This document shows, piece after piece, positions 46,706-55,524 of a stretch of 58,151 nucleotides of DNA. The position numbers and the translations under genes are program-made. This stretch comes from Thiocapsa sp. (lineage in GTDB: Bacteria > Pseudomonadota > Gammaproteobacteria > Chromatiales > Chromatiaceae), in the NCBI RefSeq assembly GCF_022340925.1, contig NZ_JAJDNA010000102.1, positions 1 through 58,151 of the forward strand, read 5' to 3'. Within the stretch, counting starts at the first letter, position 1. Each line of letters begins with the position of its first letter. Below the pieces are notes generated by a model that saw only the letters and a list, made by a program, of their open reading frames with translations, was not told where the DNA came from and made no database searches.

Positions 46706-48865
46706 TCACCCTCTGCGACGAATCTTCCAGCAGCTGTGGATCCTCGGGTTGCGGGCGAAGTCCCGTGGGAGGGTCTCCGCACTGATGTCGAGGACCTCGA
46801 GGTCTTCGAGGGCAGCGAGGTCCATGCGGAACCGGCGCAGATTGTTGGAGAAGATCAGCAGCCCCCCCGGCGCCAGCAGGCGTATGGTGTTCCGGATCAG
46901 CTCGACATGATCGCGCTGGATGTCCAGGGTGCCCTGCATCCGTTTCGAGGCGGAGAAGCTGGGCGGGTCCAGCAGGATGAGGTCGAAGCAGCGCTTGTCG
47001 ACGGACTGGTGCAGCCATTCGAGGCAGTCTGCCTGGATGAGCTCCTGGCGCTGCATCGGGATCCGGTTGACGGCGAGGTTGTTGCGCGCCCAGTCCAGAT
47101 AGGTGCGTGACATGTCGACCGTCGTGGTTGCCGCGGCGTCGCCCTTGGCGGCATAGACAGTGGCCGTTCCGGTGTAGGCAAAGAGGTTGAGGAATCGCAG
47201 GCCCGCGGCGAGCCCGCCGATCATGCGCCGAACATCGCGATGATCCAGGAAGAGTCCGGTGTCCAGATAGTCCTCGAAATTGACGAGGAATCGCAGCCCG
47301 CGCTCGCCGACCTCGTGAAAGCGTCGGGTCTCGGCCAGCCGCTCGTACTGGGCGCTGCCTTTCTGCGGGCGCCGCACCTTGAAGAACATCCGGGTGTCCG
47401 GGATCCCGAGGACCTCCGGGATCACACCCAACGCCTCGCGCAATCGCTGGCGGGCGCGCTTGGGGTCGACGCTCGCCGGAGCGGCGTACTCCTGGATGTG
47501 CACCCACTGCCGATCGCCCTCGTAGACGTCGACGGCCAGCGCGTACTCGGGGAGATCGGCGTCATAGAGCCTGAAACACTCGATCTGTTGCGCCTGCCGC
47601 CACTGCTTGAGTGCCTTGAGGTTCTTGCTGAGCCGGTTGGCGAGCATGGTCGCGCCTGCGCTCCGCTCCGCCAATGATGCCGCCCGCGGTCGATGTCGCA
47701 CGAAAGCAGATGGGTCGACGTGGAAATGCAGCAGCACGGAGGGGATGGGGCCATTGTAGAGTCGATGTATCCGGTGTGCTCGCAGTCCCAGATGTTTGCC
47801 GAGATCGGGGTTGCCGGTGAACAGGGCCGCCCGCCAGCCTGCGAACCTCTCTTGGAGCACGGATCCCAGACGCGCATAGAGGGCCGGCAGGCCGCCCTCG
47901 GCGTCGAGCCGCTCGCCGTAGGGCGGATTGACGACCACCAGGCCGCGGTCATCGGTCCGGCCGGGCCGGCATTCGGCCAGCTCGCGCCGCTCGAAGTGCA
48001 CCCGGCCGGCCAATCCGGCCCGCCCCAGGTGGTTCAGCGCAATGCGGATTACACGGGAGTCGCGGTCGTAGCCCCGCAACGATCCCAGGCGCTGGAGTCC
48101 GGCCATGCGGCGGTCGTCCGCCTCTTCCAGCAGCCCCCGCCAGGCCGCCGCATCGTGCCCGAGCCAGCCCATAAACCCGAAACGCTGACGCAGCAGGCCA
48201 GGTGCGATGTCAGCGGCGATCAGCGCGCCTTCGATGACGAGGGTGCCGGACCCGCACATCGGATCCAGCAGAGCCCCGCCCTCGGCGGCGATCTCTGGCC
48301 AGCCGGCGCGGAGCAGCAGCGCCGCCGCCAGGTTCTCCTTGAGCGGTGCCGCGGTGCCCTCGTGCCGGTAGCCGCGGCGGTGCAGCGAGGTGCCGGAGAG
48401 ATCGATGCTGACCAACGCCTGTCCCTGGCGAACATACACATGGATCCGCAGGTCGGGCGTCTGGACGTCGACATTCGGGCGATGCCCGAGGCGGCGCGTG
48501 AAACGGTCAGCGATCGCGTCTTTGACCCGCAAGACGGCGAACTGGCCCCGATTGACGCCCGGCACGGCGCCATCGAGGTGGACCGCGAAGGTGCGCTCGG
48601 GCGAGAGATGGTCTTCCCAGGCAATATCGGCGGCGCCGGCGTAGAGGTCATCGGGACCGTCGATCGGAAAACGGGCGATCGGCAGCAGGATGCGATTGGC
48701 GACGCGCGACCAGAGGCACGCCCGATAGGCATCCTCGAGGCGGCCGGAGAAACGCGCGCCTCCGCGGGTCTCCGCGACCTGCGACAGGCTGAGCCCTGCA
48801 AGCTCCTCAGCGAGCAGACTGCCGAGGTGCCTAGGCGCAGAGGCGAAAAAGACCGGCTGGGGCAT
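46706..48865 (-). CDS. rlmL: bifunctional 23S rRNA methyltransferase RlmKL
   Basis: RlmKL methylates G2445 (N2) and G2069 (N7) of 23S rRNA with its two fused methyltransferase halves. In the 719-aa protein the N-terminal THUMP domain (about residues 45-155) precedes the RlmL half (LLDPMCGSGTLVIEG, then VVNPPYGERL). The RlmK half (about 400-719) has the LNLFAYTGTATVYAAKGDA SAM site and an ILLDPPSFSASKR motif. The length matches the family. It is followed upstream by hrpB, 12 bp away on the same strand. Confidence 0.96.
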   Translation of the reverse strand: MPQPVFFASAPRHLGSLLAEELAGLSLSQVAETRGGARFSGRLEDAYRACLWSRVANRILLPIARFPIDGPDDLYAGAADIAWEDHLSPERTFAVHLDGAVPGVNRGQFAVLRVKDAIADRFTRRLGHRPNVDVQTPDLRIHVYVRQGQALVSIDLSGTSLHRRGYRHEGTAAPLKENLAAALLLRAGWPEIAAEGGALLDPMCGSGTLVIEGALIAADIAPGLLRQRFGFMGWLGHDAAAWRGLLEEADDRRMAGLQRLGSLRGYDRDSRVIRIALNHLGRAGLAGRVHFERRELAECRPGRTDDRGLVVVNPPYGERLDAEGGLPALYARLGSVLQERFAGWRAALFTGNPDLGKHLGLRAHRIHRLYNGPIPSVLLHFHVDPSAFVRHRPRAASLAERSAGATMLANRLSKNLKALKQWRQAQQIECFRLYDADLPEYALAVDVYEGDRQWVHIQEYAAPASVDPKRARQRLREALGVIPEVLGIPDTRMFFKVRRPQKGSAQYERLAETRRFHEVGERGLRFLVNFEDYLDTGLFLDHRDVRRMIGGLAAGLRFLNLFAYTGTATVYAAKGDAAATTTVDMSRTYLDWARNNLAVNRIPMQRQELIQADCLEWLHQSVDKRCFDLILLDPPSFSASKRMQGTLDIQRDHVELIRNTIRLLAPGGLLIFSNNLRRFRMDLAALEDLEVLDISAETLPRDFARNPRIHSCWKIRRRG

Positions 48866-48877
48866 GCGGTTCGGGTC

Positions 48878-51409
48878 TCAAGAGGGACGGAGGGTGGTCA
48901 TTGGACCGCACGACCCATGTGTGGGGTCATCCGGCCAGGCATGCTTCGGATAGCGTCCGCGGAGCTCCTTGCGGACCTCCGGGTAACCCCTCTCCCAGAA
49001 ACTGGCGAGGTCTTGGGTCACCTGAATCGGCCGCCGCGCGGGCGAGAGCAGGTGTAGGAGCAGGGGAACTCGACCACCGCAGATGCAGGGCGTCGCGGCG
49101 AGGCCGAAGAGCTCCTGGACCTGGACCGCCAAGATCGGCGACTCGCCGCAGCAGTAGTCGATCCGACGGGACTTGCCGGCCGGCATGACCATCGTCGTTG
49201 GTGCCTCGCTTTCGAGACGCTGTCGTTGAGTCCAGTCGAGCCTGGACATCAGGAGTGGTCGAAGGTCCAGTTGGCGGGTCTCCGAAAATCGCGACATTCC
49301 GGTCAGGTAGGGGGCAAGCCAGTCCTCGAGGTGCGCGCGGAGAGACTCCGGCGCGAGGTCCGGCCAACCGCCTTGCGGCTCGATCCGGCGCATCAGGGCG
49401 ACGCGCGCGCTGAGCTGGCGCGTCGCCTCGGACCAGGTGAGGGCCTGCTCGAGCCGGGTCGAGATCTGCCCCAGAAGGATCCCCGCCACCTCATCTGTGT
49501 CGTGGAAGGCAGATGGCTGGGAGCGCAGGGTGAGCGCATCCAAGCGCTCGACGGTGCGAGCGGAAACCGCCTCGCGCTGCGGATCCCATGTCAGCGAACG
49601 GCTGGCCTCGATCCGGTCCGCAAAGCGCTCGCGGATCTCGGATTCGGCGATCGGCAGCGCCAGCCGGATCTGTCCGTCCGCGCCCCCGGCATCGAGCGTG
49701 GCGATGGCGAGATAGGGGTGGACCGCCAGGGCGTCATCCTCCGGCAACCGGGCGCCGGACCCGCCGGCCAGGCGGTAACGCCCATCCGCGCCCTCGCGAC
49801 GCTGTGCGATGCGTTCCGGATAGGCCAGCGCCAGCAGCTCGCCGGGAGATCCGACCGAGCCCGTCGGTGCAGTGTGCGTCAGCTTCTGCAGTTGTCTCGA
49901 CACCCTGTCCGTTGCGGCGAGACGGAGCGCATCAAAGCCGTGCGACCGCTGCGCCGTCCGCCATAGCTGCAGGGCCTGGAGGCGCAGGCCCAGGTCTGCC
50001 GAGGGGCGTTGACCGGGGGCGTACAGCAGGGGATCGCGCTCGCTGACCAGTGCGCAAAGGTCGGCGGCGTGGCGCCGTGCGGATCCGCTCGCGCCCAGCA
50101 GCATGGCGGCCAGTCGCGGGTGGACCGGCAGGTCCGCCATCCGCCGGCCGAGTCGGGTGATCGCGCCGCGCGTATCCAGTGCGCCCAGCCGGGTCAGCAG
50201 CGCAATCGCCTGATCCCAGGCCGCCGCGGGGGGCGGATCGATCCAGCGAAGCGCGTGCGGATCGCTCACGCCCCAGAGTCTCAGCTCCAAGGCCAGCGAC
50301 GCCAGATCGGCCTCGAGGATCTCCGGCGTTCGACGATCGGGTCTGCCCTGCTCCTGCGCGTGGGTCCAAAGCCGGTAACAGATGCCCGGGCCGAGGCGCC
50401 CGGCGCGCCCGGCTCGCTGATCCGCCGACGCGCGGGAGATGGTCCCCGTCACCAGTCGGGTCAGGCCCGAGCCGGGATCGAAGCGGGGCTTGCGGGTCAG
50501 GCCGCTGTCGATCACGACCCGGATGGCCGGGATCGTGAGGCTGGTCTCGGCGATGTCGGTCGCGACCAGGACGCGTCGGTGGGACCCGTCGCCCGGGACC
50601 AATGCCATCTCCTGCGCGTGCGTGGGCAGGCTGCCATGCAGGGGGAGGATCTGCGTCTCGGGATCCAGGAGGCCACCCAGGGTCGCGACACAGCGGTTGA
50701 TCTCCGCGGCCCCGGGCAGGAAGGCCAGAACATCGCCCTGATGACTCGCCAGGGCCGAGCGCACCCGGGAGATCACCGCCCCGACCGGGTCGGTCCCGAT
50801 AGCCCGCTCGGCATAACGCACCTCGACGGGGAAACGTCGGCCTTCGGCGCGGACGATTTCGGCCCCGCCCAGCTGCTCGGCGAGCGGCTCGGCATCGAGC
50901 GTTGCGGACATCAGCAGGAGCCGCAGGTCCGGCCTGAGACCGGCAACGACATCCAGTGCCAGCGAGAGCCCCAGGTCCGATTGCTGGCTCCGCTCGTGAA
51001 ACTCGTCGAAGATGACCAGGCCGACCCCCTCGAGCGCGGGGTCGAGCTGGATGCGTCGGGTCAGAAGTCCCTCGGTCATCACCTCGATGCGGCTTCGGCG
51101 GCCGATCCGGCGCTCGAAACGGATCTGGTAACCGACGCGCCCGCCCAGCGGCTCACCCAGGAGCTCGGCCATGCGCGCAGCGATCATGCGTGCGGCGGGA
51201 CGGCGGGGCTGGAGGATGAGGATACGCTGCGCGGCGAGCCAGTCCTCGTCGAGCAGGGCAAGCGGAACTCGCGTGGATTTACCAGAGCCGGTCGGTGCCT
51301 GAAGCACGGCGTGGCCGCGGCTCAGAGCGGCGCGCAGCGCACCGAGGACCGCGTCGATCGGCAGCGTTTGGGACAGGACGTCGCGTTGGTGAGGGGCGTT
51401 CGGATCCAT
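48878..51409 (-). CDS. hrpB: ATP-dependent helicase HrpB
   Basis: HrpB is a DEAH-box RNA helicase-like protein of uncertain role in bacteria. The 843-aa protein has motif I (QAPTGSGKSTRVPLALL), the DEFHER motif (the D-E-A-H position replaced by D-E-F-H, as in HrpB), motif III (MSATLD) and the motif VI region (QRAGRAGRLGPGICYRL). The HrpB-type C-terminal domain follows. It is immediately upstream of rlmL, spaced by 12 bp, and they may be cotranscribed; both act on RNA. Confidence 0.95.
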   Translation of the reverse strand: MDPNAPHQRDVLSQTLPIDAVLGALRAALSRGHAVLQAPTGSGKSTRVPLALLDEDWLAAQRILILQPRRPAARMIAARMAELLGEPLGGRVGYQIRFERRIGRRSRIEVMTEGLLTRRIQLDPALEGVGLVIFDEFHERSQQSDLGLSLALDVVAGLRPDLRLLLMSATLDAEPLAEQLGGAEIVRAEGRRFPVEVRYAERAIGTDPVGAVISRVRSALASHQGDVLAFLPGAAEINRCVATLGGLLDPETQILPLHGSLPTHAQEMALVPGDGSHRRVLVATDIAETSLTIPAIRVVIDSGLTRKPRFDPGSGLTRLVTGTISRASADQRAGRAGRLGPGICYRLWTHAQEQGRPDRRTPEILEADLASLALELRLWGVSDPHALRWIDPPPAAAWDQAIALLTRLGALDTRGAITRLGRRMADLPVHPRLAAMLLGASGSARRHAADLCALVSERDPLLYAPGQRPSADLGLRLQALQLWRTAQRSHGFDALRLAATDRVSRQLQKLTHTAPTGSVGSPGELLALAYPERIAQRREGADGRYRLAGGSGARLPEDDALAVHPYLAIATLDAGGADGQIRLALPIAESEIRERFADRIEASRSLTWDPQREAVSARTVERLDALTLRSQPSAFHDTDEVAGILLGQISTRLEQALTWSEATRQLSARVALMRRIEPQGGWPDLAPESLRAHLEDWLAPYLTGMSRFSETRQLDLRPLLMSRLDWTQRQRLESEAPTTMVMPAGKSRRIDYCCGESPILAVQVQELFGLAATPCICGGRVPLLLHLLSPARRPIQVTQDLASFWERGYPEVRKELRGRYPKHAWPDDPTHGSCGPMTTLRPS

Positions 51410-51452
51410 TGCTTCTCGGACATCGAGGACGGGGGGATCTCGTCAGCGCCCT

Positions 51453-51529
51453 GCGAAACGCTGAAGTCTTCAACGTGTCCCGTCCGGGGCAGGAGGCCCC
51501 AGCACGTTCAGGCACCGAAGTGCCTGAAC
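51453..51529. repeat. dispersed intergenic repeat, copy C
   Basis: It has a GCGAAACGCTG start, a CCCGTCCGGGGCAGGAGG core and a perfect 10-bp stem-loop (GTTCAGGCAC-CGAA-GTGCCTGAAC, 51506-51529). It is the best-preserved stem among the copies and lies between hrpB and the 69-aa gene. Confidence 0.7.
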
Positions 51530-51700
51530 ATAGAGCCTTCCGAGAGTCTGTCGCCTCGATCATGCTCCCCATTGCCGAGCCAAGCGGTGATGGGCCCTCT
51601 ATTGGCGCAAACCCGCCCCGAACCGAGTTGGGACGAGAGACCCCCGTTCGTCTGTCGGCCTCTTTCGGGATGGTGTCCAGAGGCCACGCCGGGAGTTCGG

Positions 51701-51910
51701 CTACTCCGCCGCCGCGGACGCTTCGGGCGCAGCCGTCTCCTCGGTCGCTGCCGGCGCCTTGGGCCGGAGGCGCGTGATCAGCTGCTCGGCGAGCAGCACT
51801 TGCTCTTTCTCTTCACCGTGCAGCCACTGCTTGTTCTTGCCGCGTACCGCATAGCGGCCGGAGCTCTTTTGGAAGACTGTATAGTCAGCTGTTTTCTTGA
51901 GTTCTTTCAT
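51701..51910 (-). CDS. small hypothetical protein (69 aa)
   Basis: The protein starts MKELKKTADYTVFQKSSGRY and continues with VRGKNKQWLHGEEK and a helix (VLLAEQLITRLR). It ends in a Pro/Ala/Glu-rich tail. The first 45 residues look like a small folded domain, found as short conserved proteins in related bacteria; I recall no named function. The ATG at 51910 has a GAGAGAG-type site; an alternative TTG lies four codons upstream. Confidence 0.65.
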   Translation of the reverse strand: MKELKKTADYTVFQKSSGRYAVRGKNKQWLHGEEKEQVLLAEQLITRLRPKAPAATEETAAPEASAAAE

Positions 51911-51986
51911 AAGCTCTCTCAATATCGATCTCGAAGAGGTGAGAGGTCGCCATCACCAGGCGTGGGTCGGGCTGTTGCTCGACGGG

Positions 51987-52316
51987 TCAGTCTTCGTCGC
52001 GGTCAGACGGATTCACCAGTCGCCCGGGCCGATCGCGTTCCCGTTCGATCTCGACCCGGAATTGCGCGATCAGGGCGGCCATCGCCGCGAGCGCGGCGAA
52101 CACGGGCGCGAGCAGCGTCAGCAGGCCGGCGATTCCCACACCCGCGGTCAACGGGATCTCCACCAGCGCCTCCCCGCTCGGGCGGCGCACGACGACCCGG
52201 CGCACATTGCCTTCATGGATGAGATCCTTGACCTTGTCGACCAAGTTGCCGGCCGGCACGGTGATCTCCTCGCTCGAGCGGTCCTCGTTTCGGTCTCTCG
52301 TCTTATCGTCTCGCAT
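51987..52316 (-). CDS. DUF4342 domain protein
   Basis: The 109-aa protein shows the DUF4342 pattern (SSEEITVPAGNLVDKVKDLIHEGNVRRVVVRR, then EALVEIPLTAGVGIAG). A hydrophobic stretch (LLTLLAPVFAALAAMAALIA) follows, likely a membrane segment, with a charged tail. DUF4342 has no established function; in other proteins it is often linked to membrane segments. It lies upstream of the 69-aa gene and next to the alpha/beta hydrolase gene. Confidence 0.8.
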   Translation of the reverse strand: MRDDKTRDRNEDRSSEEITVPAGNLVDKVKDLIHEGNVRRVVVRRPSGEALVEIPLTAGVGIAGLLTLLAPVFAALAAMAALIAQFRVEIERERDRPGRLVNPSDRDED

Positions 52317-52352
52317 GGTTCGGCATCCTGCTGTCGGGTTAGCGGGCGCATC

Positions 52353-53231
52353 CTAACGGGTTCGGGCCGGCCCGTCACTCGCTTCGGCCGCGTCGATCGG
52401 GGGCAGGGCGGCGATGAAGGCCGCCAGGCCCAGCTCATAAGCGGGCTGACTGGCGAGAAAGCCGGCGTTGTGGTCGCCCACCAGGTCGAGGAACCGGCGC
52501 GGCGACGGGGCGGCCTCGAACAGCCGTCGTCCAAGGGCGTAGGGGATGATCTCGTCGTCCCGGCTGTGCATCACCAGGACCGGACATCGCGCTCGAGCAA
52601 GCCGTCTCGCCGCATCGAAGTCGAAGCGAAGGCAGACAGCGGGGTGGAGCACGGGGTAGAGATGGCGCGCCAGATCGCGCGCAGAGCTGAAGGCCGATTC
52701 CAGGACCAGCGCGCCTGGGTTAACACGCGACGCGAGGTCCGCGGCCACGCTCGCACCCAGCGAACGACCGAACAGGATGATCTGCCCCGGGGCGATCCCG
52801 CGTTCGCTGACGAGATGGCTCCATGCGGCGGAGGCATCCAGGTAAAGCCCGGCCTCGCTCGGCTTTCCCTCGCTGTTGCCATAGCCTCGGTAGTCGATGA
52901 TCAGCACCGACAGCCCCAACCGTCGAAAGATGGCGATCGAGTCGCCGCGGTGGCTGATGTTGCCCGCATTGCCGTGAAAGAAGAGGAGGGTCCGGGTCGC
53001 CCGCGGGTGGGGGATATTCCAGCCGTGCAGCCGGACCCCGTCCGTGGTGGTGAGCTCGACGTCCTCGAACGGGAAGCCCCAATCGTTTGGTGTCGCCTGG
53101 AGAGTGCGGGTGGGGTAGAAGACCATGCCCGGTTGAAGCAGCCACAGGAGCGCGTTGAGCAGCAGGACCACGAGCGCGACCCAGCCCATGAACGCAAGGA
53201 TGCTCGGTAGGGGGGGCGGGAATCCCGACAT
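52353..53231 (-). CDS. membrane-anchored alpha/beta hydrolase (BEM46/YfhR-like)
   Basis: The 292-aa protein starts with one membrane segment (ILAFMGWVALVVLLLNALLW), then has the alpha/beta hydrolase core. Visible features are the FFHGNAGNISHRG oxyanion segment, the YRGYGNSEG motif, a nucleophile elbow FGRSLGASVAA and a C-terminal His in the VGDHNAGF region. This order is typical of BEM46/YfhR serine hydrolases, whose substrates are unknown. Confidence 0.85.
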   Translation of the reverse strand: MSGFPPPLPSILAFMGWVALVVLLLNALLWLLQPGMVFYPTRTLQATPNDWGFPFEDVELTTTDGVRLHGWNIPHPRATRTLLFFHGNAGNISHRGDSIAIFRRLGLSVLIIDYRGYGNSEGKPSEAGLYLDASAAWSHLVSERGIAPGQIILFGRSLGASVAADLASRVNPGALVLESAFSSARDLARHLYPVLHPAVCLRFDFDAARRLARARCPVLVMHSRDDEIIPYALGRRLFEAAPSPRRFLDLVGDHNAGFLASQPAYELGLAAFIAALPPIDAAEASDGPARTR

Positions 53232-53332
53232 CGGCTTTCAGAGGGAGAGGTTGGACCTGCAGAGCTTAGGGGATTGCTATCAGATCAAATTCGATCAGGA
53301 TCGCCAATCAATCAGCGTCTTGTATGGACTCC

Positions 53333-54178
53333 TCAAGCCAGCGGCGCAGGCCTCGCGTTCTCCATCTCGGCGACCCGGTCGGCGAGTATGTGGACGAGTC
53401 GCGGGTGGCCCCCGACGAGGGGTGATGGATAGATCCGAAAGGATGGATGGAGCCGCTCGATCCGGCCGCAAATCTCGGCGATGTCCCCACCCGGCCCTGC
53501 ATGCCGGCCGGGCGAGAGGAACAGCATCGACAAGATGACGGGGGTGCTGGGATCCAGGCTCGCAAGCGCGTCCAGCCGGTCTTCGAGCAGATCCCCGTTG
53601 AAGTCGTACTCGGTGCCGCCGCGTCGTTCCATCGCGGCCTCCTCGAGCTGAGTGCCCGGCCCAAGCCGCCAGGCGAGCCGCTCGCCGAGCCAGCGCCGCA
53701 CCGCAGTGACGGCGGGGGCCGGAGACCCATGGTCGACCAGAAGTACACGCCGCGGCTCGATGCCCTGTGCCGTTGCCACCTGCCCGATGTGGTCGAGCAG
53801 GATCTCCACCAACCCGGGCTCGCCCTCCGGAAGGGGACAGAGCTCCCGTGCCAGCCGCACCGCGAAGGGCCCATACCCTGCTTGCAGCGCGGCGATACGT
53901 TCCGGCACGAAGACCTTGATGGCGCGGGTGGGTCCGAAGAAGAGCGGGACGAGCAGAAAGTCCCGGACGCCCTGAGCGAGTCGACGGCGCAGCAAGGGCT
54001 CGAAGGTCTCCGCGGGACGGCCCTCCAACGCGTCCGCCGGGACCGTGTCGGCGTGCAGCAGCGAGACCGGATGAACCGCCTCACCGAGACGATCGCCGAG
54101 CGCTAGGGCGATGCGCCTGAGACTGATTGTCGCTTCGGCCTGCTTGGAGCCGTTATCGATCAGCAGAATGTCGCGCAT
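53333..54178 (-). CDS. CbiX-like sirohydrochlorin chelatase family protein, two-domain
   Basis: CbiX/SirB-type chelatases insert cobalt or iron into sirohydrochlorin for cobalamin or siroheme. The 281-aa protein has two domains of the fold. The second keeps the metal-site pattern LLVDHGS near residue 147 and a later LSPGRHAGPGGDI. The first reads LLIDNGS, lacking the catalytic His, and its second site (PLFFGPTRA) has none. So only one active site is expected. It lies beside the nrdG gene with 115 bp between. The metal used is not predictable. Confidence 0.75.
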   Translation of the reverse strand: MRDILLIDNGSKQAEATISLRRIALALGDRLGEAVHPVSLLHADTVPADALEGRPAETFEPLLRRRLAQGVRDFLLVPLFFGPTRAIKVFVPERIAALQAGYGPFAVRLARELCPLPEGEPGLVEILLDHIGQVATAQGIEPRRVLLVDHGSPAPAVTAVRRWLGERLAWRLGPGTQLEEAAMERRGGTEYDFNGDLLEDRLDALASLDPSTPVILSMLFLSPGRHAGPGGDIAEICGRIERLHPSFRIYPSPLVGGHPRLVHILADRVAEMENARPAPLA

Positions 54179-54293
54179 GCGATCCTCACGTTACCGGAAA
54201 TCGGTTCCATCCCTGACCGACATGGGGTGGGCCCCGCCTACAGACAAACCGACCCGCTCCGGATTCGGCTTCTGAATCGGGGCGCGCACCGAT

Positions 54294-55013
54294 TCACTCC
54301 GCGCGCAGGGTGAGCTGGGTGAAGGGTTGCAGATCGATCGAAGTGGCCAAGCGCTCGAGGGGCACGTTCGGCGCGGGGAGGGTTGGATCGAGGACCTGCC
54401 GGGTCCGGCAGGCCTGCACCGCATAGTGCGAAACACCGGCCCGTGCCAGGGCGGCGGCCAATCGCCTCAGGTCGTCCGGCCCCCACCCGGGCAGAGCGGT
54501 GGTGCGCACCTCCAGGTCGACCCCGGCGGCCTGAAGGACGCGCAGGCTCTCCCAGGCCCGCGCGCCGGAACCGGCCACGCCGGTGATCGCCCCGTAGTCG
54601 GCCGGCAACGCCTTGATATCCAGGGCGACCCAGTCGAGCAGCGGGAGGATGGCGGCCAGACGGCTCGGATAAGGCCCGGCCGTATGCAGGCCGACCTTGA
54701 AGCCGAGGCCCCTGACCGCGCGCATGGCAGCGGGCAGCCCGGACTGGAGGGTCGGCTCGCCGCCGCTGAAGACCACGGCGTCGAGCAGACCTCGCCGGCG
54801 TTCCAGAAAGGCCATGACCTCGGGCCAGGGGATGGGCGACTCGGCAGCCGAACCGATCAGGGAGCCATTCTGGCAATAGCGGCAGCGCCAAGGGCAGCCC
54901 TGGCAGAAGACAACGGCGGCGAGCTCGCCCGGATAGTCGATCGTCGTCAAGGGCAGCAGGCCGCCGACGCGCAGCCGAGGGGCCCCGGAGCGGGCGTGCG
55001 TCGTTCTATTCAT
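54294..55013 (-). CDS. nrdG: anaerobic ribonucleotide reductase activating protein
   Basis: NrdG is a radical SAM enzyme that generates the glycyl radical in class III ribonucleotide reductase. The 239-aa protein has the cluster motif CPWRCRYC (about residue 40, C-x3-C-x2-C), the FSGGEPTLQ SAM motif and a later VALDIKALP segment. It lies downstream of nrdD and the 63-aa glycyl-radical-like gene, on the same strand, 239 bp from the latter. The longer NrdG/NrdG2 form fits this length. Confidence 0.9.
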   Translation of the reverse strand: MNRTTHARSGAPRLRVGGLLPLTTIDYPGELAAVVFCQGCPWRCRYCQNGSLIGSAAESPIPWPEVMAFLERRRGLLDAVVFSGGEPTLQSGLPAAMRAVRGLGFKVGLHTAGPYPSRLAAILPLLDWVALDIKALPADYGAITGVAGSGARAWESLRVLQAAGVDLEVRTTALPGWGPDDLRRLAAALARAGVSHYAVQACRTRQVLDPTLPAPNVPLERLATSIDLQPFTQLTLRAE

Positions 55014-55252
55014 CGCTCATGTCCCACCCCTCGCGGTTCTCTCGGCTCGAGGGGGCGTCCCACCAGCCCTGTCTGGCCGAAAACAGCCTCCGTAGAAAAG
55101 AGGCGGCGCCCTCGTCTGGTGTCACTGGCGTTCCTGGGGAATGGCACGTCCCTGTGCCTCGGGGATCCGGGTCTCACTGAAAGCGAAGACACCGTTTCCG
55201 CTTTTCTGCATGTTCAGCCGCTGACGCGGCGGACAGTGGCGGGCTCACTGTC

Positions 55253-55444
55253 CTAGGCCGCCGCCCGACCCGGCCGCCGGGTCCTCGTATCGCAGGGCGT
55301 CTCGGTGAAATAGCGGCGCTCGGCGTGCTCGGCTCGTTTGCCGGCATTGAAGGCCGAGACCGGGCGGTGATAGCCCATCACGCGGGTCCAGACCTCGCAA
55401 CGGGTCCGTTCTTCGTCCTTCAGCTCGATTCCCTGGTCGATCAT
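55253..55444 (-). CDS. small protein carrying the NrdD C-terminal glycyl-radical-like motif (63 aa)
   Basis: The segment RCEVWTRVMGYHRPVSAFN, continuing into AGK (residues 15-36), matches the extreme C-terminus of class III ribonucleotide reductases. There an R-x2-GY motif carries the glycyl radical; the Gly here is residue 24. In ordinary NrdD this is part of one chain, but here it is a separate gene with its own AAGGAG site 7 nt before the ATG at 55444. The neighbouring NrdD lacks this region. It may supply the radical domain in trans, as GrcA (YfiD) does for pyruvate formate-lyase. That is inference. Confidence 0.8.
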   Translation of the reverse strand: MIDQGIELKDEERTRCEVWTRVMGYHRPVSAFNAGKRAEHAERRYFTETPCDTRTRRPGRAAA

Positions 55445-55524
55445 GCTCTCTTGCTCCTTTTCAGCGAGTGTCTTCGTCTCTTTCCGGGATCGGTCGTTCC
55501 TGATCGGTGCGGTGCTTGGTCCGG

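Noticed and set aside
43717..46782. Minus-strand open frame of 1021 codons opposite the tetraheme fusion gene
   Set aside because: It mirrors the fusion gene, including its tandem repeats (Leu/Asp/Arg/Gly-rich repeats). The plus strand has clear heme, OmpA and lipobox motifs. GC-rich genes with repeats often leave the opposite frame open.
50009..52222. Plus-strand 737-codon frame opposite hrpB
   Set aside because: It is a shadow of hrpB and also crosses other minus-strand genes.
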